Position numbers and translations under genes: made by a program. From contig NZ_WGDD01000060.1 of NCBI RefSeq assembly GCF_015493435.1, positions 1-59,346 on the forward strand: a DNA stretch of 59,346 bases, read 5' to 3'. Of this stretch, positions 44,323 to 52,959 are shown in pieces. This DNA comes from Sulfurovum sp. (GTDB lineage: Bacteria; Campylobacterota; Campylobacteria; Campylobacterales; Sulfurovaceae). Position 1 is the stretch's first letter. Each line of letters opens with the position of its first letter. Under the pieces are notes generated by a model, which was not told where the DNA came from, did no database searches, and saw only the letters and a program-made list of their open reading frames with translations.

Positions 44323-45329
44323 ATATAAAAATGTTTCAAAACAGAAATGCCTTTTCTCTCATAGAATTGATTTTAGTCATCGTTATTTTGGGTATAGTCG
44401 GTTCCATCGGATCTTCTATTATTTCTGATGTATTCAAAAACTATATTTTACAGCGTGCCACACAGCGTGCCAGCCTGAAAACGGAACTTGCCGCTCAGCA
44501 GATAGCCAATTTTCTGAGTTATAGAATTCCGCACACAACATTGGCAAGAAATCCAAACGACCTTACTGATTCTATTCTGGTAACCGAGGTTGATCCGTCT
44601 CTTGGCGGAGATGAAGACAACATACATACCGTACTGGAATGGATTGGTGCTGACAACGACAGCTTTACGGCATCGAGAATTCCGGGATGGAACGGTTTTT
44701 GCGATATAGCCGATTCCAACCAAACTTATATTAAAACGCCCGGATCTAATTTGAACCTGGCACGGAGCGTCATTAAAAACCTTTCCAATAATAGAATTAA
44801 CTTATTTAATACTACTACTCCCAATGTTGCTATCTTTTTCAGAGATGTGCTTTATACCAAAAACCCGGATAAAATTTACGATGTAAAGAGCTGTATGGGA
44901 ATGACCCCCGGTAGTGATACAAGCTGTATTTCAACCGTACGAAGAACACCGACAGGAACAAATGCCTACAAAAAACAGACACTGAAATTTGTCAGTGGTT
45001 CTGCAACACAAAAAGTGCTTGCAGAGCACTATAAACTTGCCTGGACCGCCTATGCCATCGTGCCTTTCAGCCACAACAGCAATACGCCCTGTGCCAGGGG
45101 TGAATCTCACTGTGACCTGAAACTGTTTTACAATTATCAGCCCTGGGACGGAGACACGCTGGACTTGGGAGCCAATTCAAACATTCCCCATGCCACCCTC
45201 ATTACCAATGTAACAGTATTTAAATTTGCCGAGCTTGGCAGTACACTTAGGTTCAAACTCTGCGCACAGGAAAATATAGGCGGAGACTACAACGTTACTA
45301 TCTGTAAAGAAAAGGCGATAATACTATGA
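44319..45329 (+). CDS. Prepilin-like protein, MshO/PilW/GspJ type
   Basis: 336 residues. The leader MNIKMFQNRNA precedes FSLIELILVIVILGIVGSI, with Glu at +5 and Ala at -1. Its length and order in the operon fit the large minor pilins MshO, PilW or GspJ. The C-terminal part has six cysteines (SCMG, SCIST, PCARGESHC, LCAQE, ICKEK), possibly paired. It overlaps both neighbours by 4 bases (ATGA), a sign of strictly coupled translation. It has no role outside the pilus that I can suggest. Confidence 0.8.
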   Translation: MNIKMFQNRNAFSLIELILVIVILGIVGSIGSSIISDVFKNYILQRATQRASLKTELAAQQIANFLSYRIPHTTLARNPNDLTDSILVTEVDPSLGGDEDNIHTVLEWIGADNDSFTASRIPGWNGFCDIADSNQTYIKTPGSNLNLARSVIKNLSNNRINLFNTTTPNVAIFFRDVLYTKNPDKIYDVKSCMGMTPGSDTSCISTVRRTPTGTNAYKKQTLKFVSGSATQKVLAEHYKLAWTAYAIVPFSHNSNTPCARGESHCDLKLFYNYQPWDGDTLDLGANSNIPHATLITNVTVFKFAELGSTLRFKLCAQENIGGDYNVTICKEKAIIL

Positions 45330-45904
45330 GAAAAGCATTTTCAATGATCACAGCCATTTTTGTCATTGTCATGATGGCTTCTGTAGCCATGCTTGTTTTT
45401 AACATGTCCGGCAAGGTCACCAAGTCCACCTCATTTCAGTACAGGGAAGAACAAGCTGCACTTCTTGCCAAGAGTTACACTGAACTTGCCGTACTTGCCG
45501 TCATCAATCATGACCGGAACAGTACCGGAGTATGCATACAAAACATCAATGGTGTAGTCAAAGGTATCACACCGGGAGGGGGAATACCATCAGGAATAAG
45601 CAGCACGAACGGAGGAGGATATTTAGTACAGACACGTATATATTATATCGGGAATGATCTAAACAAAACAACAAACATAGGAAGCTCATACTGGCTCAAT
45701 AAAACCATGCCTCTCAAAACAAACTATAATACCACCACTCCACCACTGGATGATGCAGTTGCGGCGATTATAGTAGATGTTTCTGTCAGATATAAAGACC
45801 CCGATGTTGTAGAAGCCTACACTCTGTCCCACGGTGGTTCAGCCCCATCATCAAGGCAAATCCCCTGGGTAACCTATCACCGCAGGACACTTCAAAAAAT
45901 ATGA
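45326..45904 (+). CDS. Prepilin-like protein without Glu5, MshP/PilX/GspK type
   Basis: 192 residues. The leader is very short (MRKA) and cleavage would leave FSMITAIFVIVMMASVAML. Position +5 is Thr, not Glu. Loss of Glu5 is the mark of GspK, PilX and MshP, which sit at the very tip of the pseudopilus or pilus where no subunit lies above them. The globular part has a Gly-rich loop (TPGGGIPSGISSTNGGGY). It overlaps its upstream neighbour by 4 bases and probably forms the tip complex with the other minor pilins. Confidence 0.75.
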   Translation: MRKAFSMITAIFVIVMMASVAMLVFNMSGKVTKSTSFQYREEQAALLAKSYTELAVLAVINHDRNSTGVCIQNINGVVKGITPGGGIPSGISSTNGGGYLVQTRIYYIGNDLNKTTNIGSSYWLNKTMPLKTNYNTTTPPLDDAVAAIIVDVSVRYKDPDVVEAYTLSHGGSAPSSRQIPWVTYHRRTLQKI

Positions 45905-45918
45905 AAAAAGGATACTCT

Positions 45919-46560
45919 ATGCGTCGAAATGCGTTCACACTGATTGAACTCATCTTTGTTATTATTATTATTGGCATTTTAGCAATGATGGCATTACCAA
46001 GAATGAGCCGTGATATTCGACAGGAAGCGGCAGACAACATTCTTTCTGCCATACGCTTTACCAAACAGATGGCATTGATAGATGATAAAACTTCTACCTA
46101 TGGCCATTGGCAGAAAAAATTATGGGCCATACGCTTTACCGATGCCGCAGATTATCAAAATACTTTTTATACCATCGCTACCGATGACAATAATAATACG
46201 GTCATCAGTAAAAATGAAGCTGCTATTGACCCCACAAACGGAAAATATCTCTATAACAGCAGCGGAAGTTTTGCTTCGCGTGCAAGTGATGAAAGCCCCA
46301 ATATCTTCATAGGACATAAGTACGGAATAAACCGTATTACATTCGGCGGCGGCTGTGCTTCTGACCAAAAGCATATAGCATTTGATCAGCTTGGTCGTCC
46401 TTTTAACGGTATAGGCAATGCAAAAAATAATTATGCAAAATACATACATTCAGACTGTACGATAACGTTTGGTTTTGCAGACAGCAGCGTAGAAGATTTG
46501 AACATTGTCATTGAAAAACAAACCGGTCATGCCTACATTGTTGGTCAGCCAAACTCTTAA
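45919..46560 (+). CDS. Prepilin-like protein, MshC/GspH type
   Basis: 213 residues from the ATG at 45919, which follows AAAAAAGGATACTCT. An earlier ATG (45901) overlaps the upstream stop but has no ribosome site. The leader MRRNA is cut to leave FTLIELIFVIIIIGILAMMALPRM with Glu at +5. The length and a globular domain ending in VEDLNIVIEKQTGHAYIVGQ fit GspH/FimT/MshC. It ends the riboswitch-led operon; a 9-bp direct repeat (46583-46600, TTAAGTTAC twice) follows before hpf. Confidence 0.8.
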   Translation: MRRNAFTLIELIFVIIIIGILAMMALPRMSRDIRQEAADNILSAIRFTKQMALIDDKTSTYGHWQKKLWAIRFTDAADYQNTFYTIATDDNNNTVISKNEAAIDPTNGKYLYNSSGSFASRASDESPNIFIGHKYGINRITFGGGCASDQKHIAFDQLGRPFNGIGNAKNNYAKYIHSDCTITFGFADSSVEDLNIVIEKQTGHAYIVGQPNS

Positions 46561-46665
46561 AACGGATTCCATTTACCCTTCATTAAGTTACTTAAGTTAC
46601 AATTAAGCATGGAGAATAAAGAGCCTCTCCGGCTTTCTCCGTATCTTACATTTAAAGGATTTATC

Positions 46666-47199
46666 ATGAATAAAAGTATTACAGGAAGACATTTTGAACT
46701 GACCGACGCTATTAAAGCGTATGCAGATACTCTGCTGGATGGTCTTAAAAAATATCATCTCGATATTACATCAGCCAATATCGTTATTTCAGCAGACGAA
46801 AAGAACGGAAAAAAAGGTTTTGCTGTAGAGTTCATTGTAAATCTGAAAGACAAGAACACCATTGTCATCACACAGGTAGACAAAGATGTCTATGCTGCAC
46901 TGGATCTTGCGAGCGAAAGAGTGAAAAAGAGCCTCAGAAGACATAAAGACAAGATCAAAGATCACCGGATCATGAGCTTCAAAGACATGGGGGAAGAAGC
47001 AGAAGCTGTTTCAGAAATAGCAACAGAAGACGTTGAGATCGTACCTATGGACCTTGAACTGCACAAACCGCTTGACTTCGACGAAGCCATCGATGCCCTC
47101 CGAGAAGAGAAAAAAAGACAATTCATCGTCTTTAACGACTATGACGGCCATATGAGAGTCATGTATAAAAGAGCCGACGGCAAATTCGGCCTCTATTAA
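46666..47199 (+). CDS. hpf: Ribosome hibernation promoting factor, long form
   Basis: 177 residues from the ATG at 46666 (AAAGGAT upstream; the earlier in-frame ATG at 46609 is rejected). The N-terminal domain begins NKSITGRHFELTDAIKAYAD and binds the 30S decoding region. The C-terminal domain (about 120-177, KPLDFDEAIDALREEKKRQFIVFNDY... GKFGLY) dimerises and joins two ribosomes into 100S particles. This long form is usual outside the Gammaproteobacteria. A palindromic repeat element begins 4 bases after its stop. Confidence 0.93.
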   Translation: MNKSITGRHFELTDAIKAYADTLLDGLKKYHLDITSANIVISADEKNGKKGFAVEFIVNLKDKNTIVITQVDKDVYAALDLASERVKKSLRRHKDKIKDHRIMSFKDMGEEAEAVSEIATEDVEIVPMDLELHKPLDFDEAIDALREEKKRQFIVFNDYDGHMRVMYKRADGKFGLY

Positions 47200-47202
47200 T
47201 CA

Positions 47203-47326
47203 GGTACCCACAAGGGGCACCTCTACGATTTACATAAATATTCGTCTCCGTAGGGGCAATCCCTCGTGGTTGCCCTCATATCCATGATAATATTTATTTT
47301 TCATCCATGGCAAATGGTACCCCTAC
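47203..47326. repeat. Palindromic element B (double hairpin)
   Basis: Two hairpin arms, GGTACCCACAAGGGGCACC (ends CTCTAC) and GTAGGGGCAATCCCTCGTGG (ends TTGCCC, 47250-47275), are followed by a further GGTACCCCTAC at 47316-47326. Element E (51790-51869) is its reverse complement in layout. The final CCCTAC contains the stop codon of recG on the minus strand. Confidence 0.8.
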
Positions 47327-49149
47327 GATTTTTCAACATTTTTGATACGCATCTTCGCATACGCTACAACGGATTCATCTTCAGCCATATCGAGCCATTT
47401 GAAACGCTGTCCGCTCTGAATGGTACCATCGAGTATGTCTCCGCTGTCACGGAACTTCAAGTCAAGTTTGGCGATGTCGAAGCCGTTGGTGGTCTGTGCA
47501 AACTGTTCAAGCCTGAAATTTTCTGCGTTATTTGAAAAAAGATAGCACCAGCTTTTCAGACCGTTGCGCCCTACCCGTCCCCTCAACTGATGCAGAGTTG
47601 CCAGTCCAAGCCGTTCAGCACCAACAATGACAATAAGAGTCAGTCTCGGTAGAGAAATGCCGACCTCTACCACGGTAGTGGCCAGAAGTATGTTACCCTT
47701 CTCTCTGAAATCAAGCAAAACTTTCTCTTTTTGTTTGTCTTTCCCGTGCGTGACATAAACATTTTCAAAACGCTCTTCCCAAAATTCCCTGCTTTCATCA
47801 AGTGACTGGTAAGGGACTTCACTGCTCTCTTCTACCAGCGGATAGACAATGAGCACCTGGTGCTTCTGTGCGATCTCCTCTTTAATATGGTTGAGTAGAT
47901 CGGGAAAATCTTCTCTTCCGACAGTCTGTGTCAGGACTTCTCTCTCAAAAGGAGTTGTAGTAATGAGAGAAACATCCAGCAGTTCGGACTCCATCATCGC
48001 CTGGGTTCTCGGAATAGGTGTAGCAGAAAACTGAAGATAGTGCGGTTTCCTCTCTCCTGGGCTTACCAGTGCTTCAAGGCTTTGGCGCTGTTTGGTACCG
48101 AAACGGTGTTGTTCATCCACCATGACCAGCGAAGCTTCCGGCAAATCTTCTTTGAACAGCAGGGCATGTGTGCCTATGATGAAGTCGGCCTCCTTGTAAG
48201 TGCCTTCCGCTTTCCCCTGCATCACCAAAGCGATCTTGACATTTTTTGGCAAATGTTTGCAGGCTTCCTCATAGAGCTGAAGCGCCAGCAAGGAAGTGGG
48301 AGCCATCAGAATGCTTTTGTGCGGCAACGCCATCATCGCCGATGCGAGGATCACCATCGTTTTTCCTGAACCCACATCACCGACGACCATCCGTTTTGCC
48401 GCTTTATCCTCCCGGGAAAGATCCTGCTGTATCTGTGCTATGACACTCTGCTGCTCTTTAGTGAGCTTAAAGGGAAGGTTTGAAACAAAAGGTTCAATAC
48501 TCCCGTTCAGTGCACGCAGCGCAGGGAAATCTGTTCTTTTGCCGCGCAGTTTTCTCAAATGATTATAGGCTTCGACGAATTTCAGTACCTCAACGATCTC
48601 AGGCTTGAAATTGCCGTTCTCATAAACCTCGTCCATCTTTTTGGGAAAATGGACACGCATCAGCGTCGCCACCTCTTTGGAGTCCAGCCCCTCATCAAAA
48701 AAATTTTTCTCCGTGATGTATACTTCCATCAAGGAGGCGATCTCGCTCTCTTTGAGGACAGTCTTGTATTTGGGTGTGATCTTCCCGATCTGTTTGATGG
48801 ACTTCGGCTGAGGCATCTGCAGATACCCTTTATATTCATCGAGTCTGCCCTGAATGACATGCGACGAGCCTGCTTCAAAGAGTTTATGATGGTAGGACGT
48901 GACACGGAAGAATGTGGAAGAGAGCCTGCGTCCGGACTGTGTCAAAAGAAAGGTCACCCTCAGCTTTCCTCCGTACACACTGCTCTCGATCACTTTGGCT
49001 TCGAGCGTATGTACCTTGCCTATCTCCAGTGTCGTTGAAAGCGTGGTATCGTTGTAGGAGGCCGGGACGATAAGCGCAAGATCGAGCAGCGAATAGATCT
49101 TGAGTTTTTTAAAAAGCTGTTTCGCTTCTTCCACGATGGACTCCGTCAA
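47323..49149 (-). CDS. recG: ATP-dependent DNA helicase RecG
   Basis: 608 residues, starting at TTG (49149) without a clear ribosome site. A shortened wedge/OB domain (about 50-160) precedes the helicase motifs: VVGDVGSGKTMVILASAM (Walker A), VMVDEQHRFG (DEQH here, DExH family), FSATPIPRT, and motif VI LRGRVGRNG. RecG reverses stalled forks and branch-migrates Holliday junctions. It is shorter than E. coli RecG (693), as in Helicobacter. Its stop TAG (47323-47325) lies inside the terminus of repeat element B. Confidence 0.94.
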   Translation of the reverse strand: MTESIVEEAKQLFKKLKIYSLLDLALIVPASYNDTTLSTTLEIGKVHTLEAKVIESSVYGGKLRVTFLLTQSGRRLSSTFFRVTSYHHKLFEAGSSHVIQGRLDEYKGYLQMPQPKSIKQIGKITPKYKTVLKESEIASLMEVYITEKNFFDEGLDSKEVATLMRVHFPKKMDEVYENGNFKPEIVEVLKFVEAYNHLRKLRGKRTDFPALRALNGSIEPFVSNLPFKLTKEQQSVIAQIQQDLSREDKAAKRMVVGDVGSGKTMVILASAMMALPHKSILMAPTSLLALQLYEEACKHLPKNVKIALVMQGKAEGTYKEADFIIGTHALLFKEDLPEASLVMVDEQHRFGTKQRQSLEALVSPGERKPHYLQFSATPIPRTQAMMESELLDVSLITTTPFEREVLTQTVGREDFPDLLNHIKEEIAQKHQVLIVYPLVEESSEVPYQSLDESREFWEERFENVYVTHGKDKQKEKVLLDFREKGNILLATTVVEVGISLPRLTLIVIVGAERLGLATLHQLRGRVGRNGLKSWCYLFSNNAENFRLEQFAQTTNGFDIAKLDLKFRDSGDILDGTIQSGQRFKWLDMAEDESVVAYAKMRIKNVEKS

Positions 49150-49256
49150 ATGAGAAATGAGAAGTGGAAAATGAAAAATTCCGACTACTTGGTTTAAAGT
49201 ATATCAAATTAATAGGAATAAAAGAGGAAAATATGTCAGATTGTCATGTTTATCGC

Positions 49257-49330
49257 GCAGGGTGCTGTGCCCGACGGCACCTTTGTGTGATCAAATGTTT
49301 AATTGGTGCTGTGAGGACACAGCACCCTAC
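49257..49330. repeat. Palindromic element C (GCAGGGTGCTGT...ACAGCACCCTAC)
   Basis: 74 bp. The ends GCAGGGTGCTGTG and CACAGCACCCTAC pair, with a nested hairpin on each side (GGTGCTGTGCCCGACGGCACC and GGTGCTGTGAGGACACAGCACC). It lies between recG and the M16 gene. Elements D and F2 belong to the same subfamily. Confidence 0.85.
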
Positions 49331-49341
49331 ACAGAATGTTT

Positions 49342-50625
49342 CTACTTTTTCGTCACAATAGAGAAAGAGAGTTCTGAGAGTTCTTTGTGGGAAGTGATGA
49401 AATCGTTCATCTCATCCAGTGTCACCGTTTCGATCTTTTTCAACTGCTCTTTGGAAAAGCCAAGCGGCCTGCCGTAATAAAATTCATTATAGGCTCTGTT
49501 CAGTCTTTGGCTGAGTGTTTCTGTTCTAAGCGGTTCGCTGCCTACAAGAAACTTCTTTGCCGCTTCAAGTTCTTCAGCGGTGATCCCTTTGCTGACAAAA
49601 TCGTCCACCACTTTCTGTACCAGTTTTTTGGCTTCATCCTGCGTACTGAGTTTTGTCTGAAGATACCCACTGAGATAGGAAGCATATTTGGTACGTCTGA
49701 GCATCGCATAGGCACCGTATGTCAAACCCCTTTTCACACGTATCTCTTCCATCAGCCTCGAGCCGAAACCTGCCCCGCCGAGAAGGTACTCTGCAATCTT
49801 TGCTTTGTACTGGTCCTTCTCTTTGTAGGAGTAGTTGAACGGCGCACCGAAATAAATGTATGCCTGCTGTGTATCTTCAGGTGTGATCACTGTCTCTTTT
49901 TTGTCGGAAGCTGTAAAATATTTTATCTGCTCCCGTTTCACTTTCGGCAGCAGCGGCAAAATTTCATGTGTGTATTTTTCCGCATCCTCCAAAGAGAGGT
50001 CGCCCCCTATCACCACGATCGCATTGTCATACCCCAAATGGGAAGATATGAAATTTTCAATATCGTCAAGTGTGACAGATTTGACACTTTTTACCGTGCC
50101 GTCATAAGGCCTGCCCAGCGGAGTTCCCTTAAAAAGTTCTTCTCTCAGCTTTGTTGCGGCTATATAGTCAAAATCACTCTTTTTCTGTGTCAGCCAGCCG
50201 ATCTTCTGGCGTTTGACCTGCTCCAGTGCTTTCTGGGTATAGTTGGGGTCTTTCAGCAGTTCCCTGAGCCTTTCGACAGCATAGGGAAATTCACTCTTGA
50301 GCGAGGAGACTTCAAACACAAAACTTTCCCTTCCCACATGTGCAGAGATATCTACCGCATGCGCATCGAGTTTTTCGGCAAAACCGACACTGCCGTCTTT
50401 TTTCGTACCTTCATTAAAAAGTTTGGACGACATATCTGCCAAACCGTCTTTGGTTTCACTCAAATGTCCTGCGTTGGTAAACACAAGCTGCAAAGACACA
50501 ATGGGAATAAATTTTCCTTCCTCAAATACCACAGGTACCTTTGTATCTTTGATCGTGATCTCTTTTGCCGTATCTGCCATGAGTAGTCCTTGTAACATTA
50601 TAAATAGCATTATTATTTTTTTCAT
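49342..50625 (-). CDS. M16 family peptidase homologue, zinc motif absent
   Basis: 427 residues with a signal peptide (MKKIIMLFIMLQGLLMADT). The two M16 halves are visible, and the C-terminal substrate-binding region (LRTETLSQRLNRAYNEFYYGRPLGF) is kept. At the place of the HxxEH zinc motif the sequence reads GLADMSSKLFNEGT, so His, Glu and His are all missing. Such partners (like the core or alpha subunits of M16 pairs) bind peptide but do not cut alone. No catalytic partner is in the window. A GAGG site lies between its start and repeat element D. Confidence 0.85.
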   Translation of the reverse strand: MKKIIMLFIMLQGLLMADTAKEITIKDTKVPVVFEEGKFIPIVSLQLVFTNAGHLSETKDGLADMSSKLFNEGTKKDGSVGFAEKLDAHAVDISAHVGRESFVFEVSSLKSEFPYAVERLRELLKDPNYTQKALEQVKRQKIGWLTQKKSDFDYIAATKLREELFKGTPLGRPYDGTVKSVKSVTLDDIENFISSHLGYDNAIVVIGGDLSLEDAEKYTHEILPLLPKVKREQIKYFTASDKKETVITPEDTQQAYIYFGAPFNYSYKEKDQYKAKIAEYLLGGAGFGSRLMEEIRVKRGLTYGAYAMLRRTKYASYLSGYLQTKLSTQDEAKKLVQKVVDDFVSKGITAEELEAAKKFLVGSEPLRTETLSQRLNRAYNEFYYGRPLGFSKEQLKKIETVTLDEMNDFITSHKELSELSFSIVTKK

Positions 50626-50634
50626 TTATACCTC

Positions 50635-50708
50635 GTAGGGTGTTGTGTCCTCACAACACCATCTGTATTTTGAATCTATATTCGGTGTTGTCAGGGACAA
50701 CACCCTAC
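50635..50708. repeat. Palindromic element D (GTAGGGTGTTGT...ACAACACCCTAC)
   Basis: 74 bp. The ends GTAGGGTGTTG and CAACACCCTAC are a perfect inverted repeat, with inner hairpins GGTGTTGTGTCCTCACAACACC and GGTGTTGTCAGGGACAACACC. It lies between the M16 gene start and the mqnC stop (2 bases from the stop). Confidence 0.88.
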
Positions 50709-50710
50709 CG

Positions 50711-51772
50711 CTAAAATCTTTCCAATATCTCATACGCCGTATTGCGTTTTGCCGGTTTCTCTCCGATATCTTTAATGAGCCGTATCATCTCTTCCTGATT
50801 CATCTCGTTCTTCGCACCCGCAGCGGAGACCACATTTTCTTCCATCATGGTCGAGCCGAGATCGTTCGCCCCGAAAAGCAGTGCCATCTGTCCTATGTAG
50901 GAACCCTGTGTGACCCATGAACTCTGGATATTCGGTACATTGTCCAGAAAAAGACGTGCAACGGCAAGATAGCGCAGATACTGGTTTGATGTGGTTTTGG
51001 TAATAGTCGGCAACTCTCTTTTGAGCTGGGTATGGTCACTCTGGTACGACCACATGATAAATGCTCTGAAACCGCCCGTCTCATCCTGAAGCTGACGTAC
51101 ATGCTCCCAGTGCTCCACGATTTCTCTTGTCGTCTCTACGGTTCCGTACATCATCGTAGCCGTAGATTTGATGCCCAACTTATGGGCTTCTCTGTGTACT
51201 TCCAGCCAGGTATCTTTGTCGAGTTTCTTGGGTGCGATGATATCCCGTACCCTGTCAGAGAGTATTTCAGCCCCCGCACCGGGAATGGAACTGAGCCCTT
51301 TGGCTTTGAGCCGTGCCAGTACTTCGGAGATACTCAGATTGGAGCGGCGTGCAATATAGTCTATCTCAATGGCAGAAAAACCGTGAATAGTGACCTGCGG
51401 ATATTTTTGGTGAATGTGCTCCACCAGGTCTTCATACCATTCAATCTCCAGTTTGGGATGTACCCCGCCCTGGAAGAGTATCTGCGTTCCTCCGATGGCG
51501 ACAAGTTCATCGATCTTCTGATCGATCTCATCGAAAGTGAGGATATAGGCATCTTCTTTCTTCTCATGCGTATAGAAAGCACAAAATTTGCAGTCGACCC
51601 AGCAGATATTGGTATAGTTGATATTTCTGTCCACGACAAACGTGGTCACCCCTCTGGGGTGCATCTCTTTTTTGCGTGTAAGGGCCATTTTGCCGAGTGT
51701 TTTCAGGTCGGCTTTCTCTATGAGCTCTACAGCTTCGTCGATGGTCATTCTTTTTTGCATGGTTGTCGTCAT
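50711..51772 (-). CDS. mqnC: Dehypoxanthine futalosine cyclase
   Basis: 353 residues from the ATG at 51772 with AGGA upstream; the longer form is rejected. It is a radical SAM enzyme with the cluster motif CWVDCKFC (Cys57, Cys61, Cys64, CX3CX2C). Family segments include GGTQILFQGGVHPKLEIEWYE, LSSIPGAGAEILSDRVRDIIAP and the C-terminal GANDLGSTMMEENVVSAAG. It cyclises dehypoxanthine futalosine in the futalosine route to menaquinone, the respiratory quinone of Campylobacterota. mqnA, B, D and E are not seen here. Confidence 0.93.
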   Translation of the reverse strand: MTTTMQKRMTIDEAVELIEKADLKTLGKMALTRKKEMHPRGVTTFVVDRNINYTNICWVDCKFCAFYTHEKKEDAYILTFDEIDQKIDELVAIGGTQILFQGGVHPKLEIEWYEDLVEHIHQKYPQVTIHGFSAIEIDYIARRSNLSISEVLARLKAKGLSSIPGAGAEILSDRVRDIIAPKKLDKDTWLEVHREAHKLGIKSTATMMYGTVETTREIVEHWEHVRQLQDETGGFRAFIMWSYQSDHTQLKRELPTITKTTSNQYLRYLAVARLFLDNVPNIQSSWVTQGSYIGQMALLFGANDLGSTMMEENVVSAAGAKNEMNQEEMIRLIKDIGEKPAKRNTAYEILERF

Positions 51773-51789
51773 TTTCAATCCTATTGCAT

Positions 51790-51869
51790 GGGCAACCACA
51801 AGGGATTGCCCCTACATTCTTTGAGGTGTTATATTGCACCTTCCGTAGGGGTGCCCCTCGTGGGTACCC
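51790..51869. repeat. Palindromic element E (double hairpin)
   Basis: Arms GGGCAACCACAAGGGATTGCCCCTAC and GTAGGGGTGCCCCTCGTGGGTACCC enclose about 33 variable bases. Each arm folds on its own (GGGCAA/TTGCCC and GGGT/ACCC). It is the reverse-complement arrangement of element B and lies between mqnC and nusB. Confidence 0.85.
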
Positions 51870-51884
51870 TGAAATTATCCGGGA

Positions 51885-52277
51885 TTATTTCCCTATCGCG
51901 TCCAGAACGCCGTTGATGAACTGTGGCGACTTCTCGTCCGCAAGCGATTTGGCAAGCTCCACCGCTTCGTTGATGATGATCGCTCTGTCCGTCTTGGCGA
52001 CGAGTATTTCATAGGCACCGAGACGCAAAATGGCTTTTTCTACTCTCCCGATGCTTTCATAGTCCCAGTCGCTCAAATGTTTCTCAATTTCCGTATCGAG
52101 CATTTCAAGGTTTTGTATGGTCCCGTCAAAGAGTGAATGTGAAAAATCCCTCTGCTTGTTGCGTATCTTGTCCTCTTCAAGTATTTCATCCGAGAATTTC
52201 GCAATATTTTCATTGCCCAAATCGTAGGCATAAAGTAAACCCACTACTGCTGTTCTTGCCTGATGTCTTGTTGCCAT
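51885..52277 (-). CDS. nusB: Transcription antitermination protein NusB
   Basis: 130 residues from the ATG at 52277 (AAGGA upstream); the 14-codon extension is rejected because NusB begins MATRHQARTAVVGLLYA. The all-helical fold is visible, with the conserved C-terminal half IGRVEKAILRLGAYEILV and IINEAVELAKSLADEKSPQFINGVLDAI. It binds boxA RNA with S10 during rRNA transcription. It follows ribH in the same direction, the common ribH-nusB order. Confidence 0.95.
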   Translation of the reverse strand: MATRHQARTAVVGLLYAYDLGNENIAKFSDEILEEDKIRNKQRDFSHSLFDGTIQNLEMLDTEIEKHLSDWDYESIGRVEKAILRLGAYEILVAKTDRAIIINEAVELAKSLADEKSPQFINGVLDAIGK

Positions 52278-52352
52278 CTGTTTTTTCCTTTGCACAGCGG
52301 ATCGCTCCGCCAAAATCATAAAGACGGGTCATCCCGCCCTCTGCAGTTTGTA

Positions 52353-52820
52353 TCAGTCCAGTTCACCATAAAGGTTGATCAGCTCGATCAGTCCGACCAT
52401 AGCCTCAGCACCTTTGTTACCGGCTTTCGTTCCCGCTCTTTCAATTGCCTGTTCAATGCTGTTGACGGTCAATACCCCGAATGTTGCCGGTTTTCCGTGT
52501 TTGAGTGTCACATTGGCCACACCTTTGGTCGCTTCTGCCGAAACATAGTCAAAGTGCGGTGTTGCCCCTCTGATCACTGCACCCAGACAGCATACGGCAT
52601 CGTATTTGCCTGAAGCCAGTGCTTTGTCAAGTGCGAACGGGATCTCAAAAGCACCCGGTACCAAAATAAGGTCGAGGTCTTCAGTGTTTCCGCCGTGTCT
52701 TGCATAGGCATCTTTGGCACCTTCTACCAGCCTGTCGGTAATAAAATGGTTGAATCGTGCATTGATGATCGCTACTTTTTTACTTCTGTCTACAGAAAGA
52801 TTGCCTTCTACTATTTTCAT
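52353..52820 (-). CDS. ribH: 6,7-dimethyl-8-ribityllumazine synthase
   Basis: 155 residues, the standard length. Key parts are [37 protein letters not shown], the active-site stretch [25 protein letters not shown] (catalytic His in the TPHFDYV segment) and [27 protein letters not shown]. It forms 60-mer or pentameric shells and makes the last riboflavin precursor. AAAGGAT precedes the ATG. It is upstream of nusB, and repeat element G separates it from kdsA. Confidence 0.97.
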   Translation of the reverse strand: MKIVEGNLSVDRSKKVAIINARFNHFITDRLVEGAKDAYARHGGNTEDLDLILVPGAFEIPFALDKALASGKYDAVCCLGAVIRGATPHFDYVSAEATKGVANVTLKHGKPATFGVLTVNSIEQAIERAGTKAGNKGAEAMVGLIELINLYGELD

Positions 52821-52850
52821 TTTTATCCTTTATGTTTTATCGGTGTATTC

Positions 52851-52953
52851 GTAGGTTTGGCCTTGCCAAATATTTAATTTCAGCTCAAGCCAAAGAAAAA
52901 AGCTTTTCATTCAAAAAATATTTTATCTTGGCGTTTGGCAAAGCCAAACCTAC
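52851..52953. repeat. Palindromic element G (GTAGGTTTGG...CCAAACCTAC)
   Basis: 103 bp, with left end GTAGGTTTGGCCTTGCCAAA and right end GGCGTTTGGCAAAGCCAAACCTAC. Both ends match element A at 3500-3605. It lies between kdsA (minus, stop 7 bases away) and ribH. Confidence 0.88.
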
Positions 52954-52959
52954 CTCATC

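Noticed and set aside
51032-51916. 294-codon plus-strand frame opposite mqnC
   Set aside because: It is antisense to an enzyme with an intact radical SAM motif and runs into a palindromic repeat.
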